Assembly (NCBI GenBank): GCA_041494285.1
Contig: JBGQAL010000120.1
Span: forward strand, 1-8,427
Reading direction: 5' to 3'
Length of the DNA stretch: 8,427 nucleotides
DNA from: Fen-7 sp041494285
GTDB taxonomy: Archaea > Halobacteriota > Methanosarcinia > Methanotrichales > Methanotrichaceae
Of this stretch, positions 6,358 through 8,427 are shown one piece after another. The notes under the pieces are model-generated. The model did not search any database. It was not told the origin of the DNA and saw only the letters and a list, made by a program, of their open reading frames with translations. How positions within the stretch are numbered: position 1 is the stretch's first letter; every line of letters starts with the position of its first letter. A program made the position numbers and the translations under genes.

Positions 6358-6474
6358 ATGAGCCTAAAGATCAGGACAGAGGCTCACGCCCGAAAAATGA
6401 AAGTGATATCTGCTGGCACCACTTTCATGGGAAATACTGCTATTGCTTTGAAGATCCGAAAAATGAGGGGATGA
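6358..6474 (+). CDS. Possible very small basic protein (38 aa), doubtful
   Basis: ATG 6358 opens a 38-codon plus-strand frame ending at TGA 6472-6474. The frame is open back to 6280, so it could be the tail of a decayed longer gene. The product is strongly basic and carries near-repeats at its two ends (SLKIR and ARKM near the start, ALKIRKM near the end). A second ATG at 6397 would give 25 residues and fits the TATA element at 6344 with a leader of about 25 bases. There is no ribosome binding site. Two perfect inverted repeats lie within the frame, which could equally mean the segment acts as RNA. I recognise no family. Confidence 0.2.
   Translation: MSLKIRTEAHARKMKVISAGTTFMGNTAIALKIRKMRG
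6359..6386. repeat. Inverted repeat, 7-bp stem and 14-base loop
   Basis: TGAGCCT (6359-6365) and AGGCTCA (6380-6386) are exact reverse complements separated by 14 bases. A second hairpin of the same loop length follows ten bases later. Confidence 0.5.
6390..6466 (+). repeat. 11-bp direct repeat, 66 bases apart
   Basis: CCGAAAAATGA occurs exactly at 6390-6400 and 6456-6466. The two copies flank and partly overlap the 9-bp inverted repeat at 6397-6428. An 11-base exact match at this distance is unlikely by chance in a segment of this size. In the plus-strand small frame both copies encode RKM. Confidence 0.55.
6397..6428. repeat. Perfect 9-bp inverted repeat with 14-base loop
   Basis: ATGAAAGTG (6397-6405) and CACTTTCAT (6420-6428) are exact reverse complements around 14 bases. 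Within the loop TGC (6411-6413) can pair with GCA (6416-6418). It is followed by G-rich rather than T-rich sequence, so it is not an obvious terminator on the plus strand. Confidence 0.55.
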
Positions 6475-6499
6475 GTTTACAGGTTACACATATTAACCA

Positions 6500-6527
6500 G
6501 AGCTGGGATTGGCCTTAGTCCCAGCTC
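6500..6527 (-). terminator. Hairpin after the 494-aa gene, terminator candidate
   Basis: GAGCTGGGA (6500-6508) and TCCCAGCTC (6519-6527) are perfect complements. A T-G and a T-A pair extend the stem to 11 around the six-base loop GGCCTT. It starts 12 bases after the stop codon of the minus-strand gene. The bases beyond it on that strand (TGGTTAATATG) are not T-rich, so it may stabilise or process the mRNA end rather than terminate by itself. Confidence 0.45.
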
Positions 6528-6539
6528 CTTTACCTTACC

Positions 6540-8024
6540 CTACTTCTTCGGATCGAACTTTATAGCCCTATCATACACGATCTCTGAGTAGGACGGCCCA
6601 GTTTTTGTAGCCTTTTCCAGGTAGTTCCTCCAGAAGATGAAAACCGCCTGATCCGGACGTATGCCGTAGCCTCCCGGACCAAAGGGAACCTCAAAGCAGT
6701 GCGGATCGCCGTTGGAGTGCCTAGCGACCTTATAGACATAAAGGTATTTCGCATCAGGATTGCCAGGAAGATATTCCTCAGCCGTTCCAGTGAAATCCTG
6801 ATCAGTGACTGCTCCAACGCCATTCCATACATCCGCTCCATAGGGGACGAAGTTCGAGTATGTTGCCTTTCCAGTGGCTACATGGTTAACCCCATAGACG
6901 ATTATGAATTCATTGGTATCGTTGCCCAAAGTAATTGCTGGATGTCGCACGAAAGGATAGCAGAGCGAGAGATTAGGGAAAGAAGGTGTCGGCGAGGAGA
7001 CAGTTTGGTTTACAGTCCATAGATAGCACGCATCGTTGTCAGGGATTATGGCGTCGATTCCTCTCTGAATACCATCACTTCCCACTGGGACTGTTTGACT
7101 AGTTGGAAGCTCTGTGGCTTTCAATCCACCGTATTTTTTGAGAATCGCCTTCCTCAGCTGTTCGAGATCATTCGTAAGATCAAACTCTGTTTTCCCCGTT
7201 CCGCGGACTCTTAACTCTGGATAATTATACGGATCTAGCTTCGTAGTTTGGTTGGGTGTAATCCGGAAAACAGTCGCTGGTGTGTTATTGAGATAGTTAT
7301 CGCCAGCTTGCTTATCTTTGAATAGGGCTGGACGCAATATTATAGCAAATGTATCGGAATTATTCTCAAAGCCCATGTTCAACATAGCCGATGGAAACAC
7401 CTGGGTGTTAAATATATCGCCTGAATATCCTGCTGATAGGGCAGCAGCCCGGATGCGTTGATTAATGCCTCTGTCGGCGGTGGCGACTATCACAGTGGTT
7501 TGATTGAATGGATTTCCAGCCAACCCATTTGGCGTTCCTTCAGTATTGATGGCTAAGTTGTTTACTGTATCTGCCAAGTTGGCAAAGATCCATCGGGTCT
7601 CATTTCCATATGTCCTATCCACTATATAATGATCGTAACTGAAGTATCTACACTCCGGCGGAGTTCTTCCTATGAAAATAATGGCTTCATCTGGACCAAG
7701 ATTCCAAAAGGAAGATAAGTTCGAGCTCACTCCAAACGCTCTAGCTATTTTAGCAAACAGTTCAGGTACCTTATGACCAGGTGCTGGTGGAACAAAATAT
7801 GACAAGTATTTTGTGCTGGGATTGCCTGCATAGGCAGAAGGTATCACTCCTAAGTCGCATAATTTGATTGTATCAAAATAACCTAGCCCACCTTTCTGTA
7901 CAGTGAATCCATCCTGTTCTAAAGCTTTTTGAAAAGCCTTTACGTCACCTGTTGTCGCATTCTGGGCAAGACCAGTTCCTATTAACATGGCTAATAAAAC
8001 TACAAATATTATACATATTTTCAT
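6540..8024 (-). CDS. Secreted, sequon-rich protein of unknown function with internal duplication (494 aa)
   Basis: I do not recognise a named family. Residues 1-20 are a clear signal peptide (MK, then a hydrophobic core ending GLA before Q21), so the mature protein is outside the cell. There is no later membrane segment and no lipobox. Ten N-glycosylation sequons are spread along the chain (N22, 102, 141, 174, 221, 246, 258, 339, 351, 368), and the mature part has five cysteines (56, 125, 333, 355, 443). The two ends resemble each other. GNPSTKYL (68-74), GPDEAIIF (110-117) and SY...IV.DR (129-137) match GNPDAKYL (421-428), RPDQAVFI (456-463) and SY...IVYDR (478-486) in the same order, which suggests duplicated modules around a central region. 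Start ATG 8024 has GGAGGG nine bases upstream and a TATA box at 8091. Base composition is visibly more AT-rich than the argD operon. It is probably a surface-layer-associated or binding protein; no catalytic motif is evident. Confidence 0.85.
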   Translation of the reverse strand: MKICIIFVVLLAMLIGTGLAQNATTGDVKAFQKALEQDGFTVQKGGLGYFDTIKLCDLGVIPSAYAGNPSTKYLSYFVPPAPGHKVPELFAKIARAFGVSSNLSSFWNLGPDEAIIFIGRTPPECRYFSYDHYIVDRTYGNETRWIFANLADTVNNLAINTEGTPNGLAGNPFNQTTVIVATADRGINQRIRAAALSAGYSGDIFNTQVFPSAMLNMGFENNSDTFAIILRPALFKDKQAGDNYLNNTPATVFRITPNQTTKLDPYNYPELRVRGTGKTEFDLTNDLEQLRKAILKKYGGLKATELPTSQTVPVGSDGIQRGIDAIIPDNDACYLWTVNQTVSSPTPSFPNLSLCYPFVRHPAITLGNDTNEFIIVYGVNHVATGKATYSNFVPYGADVWNGVGAVTDQDFTGTAEEYLPGNPDAKYLYVYKVARHSNGDPHCFEVPFGPGGYGIRPDQAVFIFWRNYLEKATKTGPSYSEIVYDRAIKFDPKK

Positions 8025-8040
8025 ATACTATATCCCTCCT
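8025..8040 (-). promoter_or_regulatory. Ribosome binding site of the secreted-protein gene
   Basis: AAGGAGGGATATAGTAT precedes ATG 8024 on the minus strand, with nine bases between GGAGGG and the start codon. It is the strongest ribosome binding site in the right half and supports this start, which also gives an intact signal peptide. Confidence 0.65.
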
Positions 8041-8090
8041 TTAGCGAATTTGTCATCATTATTCTCAAACTACAAAAAGCTTTGGCGGTG

Positions 8091-8097
8091 TATATAG
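8091..8097 (-). promoter_or_regulatory. TATA box candidate for the secreted-protein gene
   Basis: CTATATA on the minus strand (in TTCTATATACACC) is a good archaeal TATA match. A start near 8068 would give a leader of about 45 bases that includes the GGAGGG site. Confidence 0.5.
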
Positions 8098-8298
8098 AAC
8101 CACTATGCTACAATGTATTGGGTAGTTATCATTCACTTCTCACCTTGCAATAAGAACTCATTATTTTCCTATGATAAAATATCCTTTTATCTGTCAAATC
8201 TCTAAGTTCCAAATGCTATTTATGTGGATTACTTTATAAACATCCTTCCTGAAAAATACATTGTCGTCACAAGGCAGTATAATATATTAAGGTGATTA
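8098..8298. other. AT-rich intergenic DNA between the secreted-protein gene and the transposase fragment
   Basis: I see no gene here. TTTATAAA at 8233-8240 is TATA-like. TTGT-CGTC-ACAA (8261-8272) is a 4-bp palindrome that could lie near the insertion-sequence end, but the terminal inverted repeat cannot be identified because the other end is outside the window. Confidence 0.4.
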
Positions 8299-8427
8299 TC
8301 AATTATCTGCCCCTAACATATATTTTACTAATAATTCAAACAAGTTATCGGTCCTTTGATTGTATCTCCATTCCATCTCCTTGATGTACAACAGAAATTT
8401 ATTTTTTGATATGCCATGATGTTTTAT
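8299..8427 (-). CDS. IS1595/ISXO2-like transposase, C-terminal fragment (partial)
   Basis: A minus-strand frame enters from the right edge and runs 42 codons to TGA at 8299-8301. It reads HHGISKNKFLLYIKEMEW, then RYNQRTDNLFELLVKYML. The pattern G-(I/V)-S-K-x-x-(F/L)-x-x-Y-(I/L)-x-E-x-E-(F/W)-R-(Y/F)-N-x-R is the usual C-terminal end of DDE transposases of the IS1595 (ISXO2-like) family, just after the final catalytic residue. The catalytic core, zinc ribbon and N-terminus would lie beyond the window, so intactness cannot be judged. The lower GC of this end fits an acquired element. The family call rests on this short segment only. Confidence 0.68.
   Translation of the reverse strand: MKHHGISKNKFLLYIKEMEWRYNQRTDNLFELLVKYMLGADN
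8299..8427 (-). mobile_element. End of an insertion sequence (probably IS1595 family), continuing beyond the window
   Basis: This is inferred from the transposase C-terminus. The element's 3' end should lie within the next one to two hundred bases to the left of 8299, but no terminal inverted repeat or target duplication can be shown without the other end. Confidence 0.5.

Larger units (their letters stand above)
5853..6539. other. Long, repeat-rich intergenic region
   Basis: These 687 bases hold no gene I can call with confidence. They contain the operon promoter, a doubtful 73-codon minus-strand frame, a doubtful 38-codon plus-strand frame, four inverted repeats (6283-6312, 6359-6386, 6397-6428, 6500-6527), a weaker GGTTA/TAACC pair (6482-6498) and one 11-bp direct repeat. 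The left part (to about 6240) is AT-rich; the segment from 6240 to 6530 is less so and carries all the repeats. Confidence 0.5.

Noticed and set aside
6560..7022. Frames of 93 and 107 codons overlapping the secreted-protein gene
   Set aside because: The 494-codon frame has a signal peptide, a good ribosome binding site and a coherent motif pattern, so the alternatives are shadows.
1..8427. CRISPR array, toxin-antitoxin pair, restriction or other defence system
   Set aside because: No regularly spaced repeats of CRISPR type, no paired small genes, and no nuclease, methylase or defence ATPase motifs were found in any frame.

Overview
The window looks archaeal and is most likely from a methanogen of the Methanosarcinales, with Methanothrix (Methanosaeta) the best guess. 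The supporting signs are an AK6/Fap7-type kinase, a CDP-alcohol phosphatidyltransferase of the archaeal phospholipid type, TATA-like boxes rather than -35/-10 promoters, GGAGG/GGTGA ribosome binding sites with several TTG starts, a stand-alone REC-PAS regulator, and surface proteins rich in N-glycosylation sequons. The genus is inferred and was not tested.

Layout, left to right. (1) Positions 1-955, minus strand: the N-terminal 318 residues of an exported NosD-like parallel beta-helix protein that runs off the left edge. (2) 956-1241: a divergent intergenic region with TATA candidates, an 8-bp direct repeat and a perfect 7-bp inverted repeat just before the next gene. (3) 1242-2522, plus strand: a response regulator with REC, PAS and a GAF-like C-terminus, and no DNA-binding or kinase output. 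(4) 2519-5852, minus strand: a compact, translationally overlapping operon, argD - hisC - AK6-type kinase - CDP-alcohol phosphatidyltransferase. Its last stop codon overlaps the stop of the facing regulator gene. (5) 5853-6539: about 690 bases with the operon promoter, one 73-codon reading frame, one 38-codon reading frame, and a cluster of perfect inverted and direct repeats. (6) 6540-8024, minus strand: a 494-residue secreted protein of unknown function with ten sequons and an apparent internal duplication. (7) 8025-8298: its promoter and AT-rich DNA. (8) 8299-8427, minus strand: the C-terminal end of an IS1595/ISXO2-like transposase that runs off the right edge.

The operon is the housekeeping core: ornithine/arginine and histidine biosynthesis aminotransferases, a ribosome-assembly or nucleotide kinase, and a phospholipid headgroup enzyme, joined by overlaps of 26, 10 and 11 bases. 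From about 5.9 kb rightwards the DNA is visibly more AT-rich, the genes are orphan-like, and an insertion sequence lies at the edge, so that half looks like an accessory region. I did not find a convincing new multi-gene system. The most unusual items are the orphan duplicated glycoprotein, the repeat-rich 6.28-6.53 kb segment, and the regulator with its operator-like palindrome.
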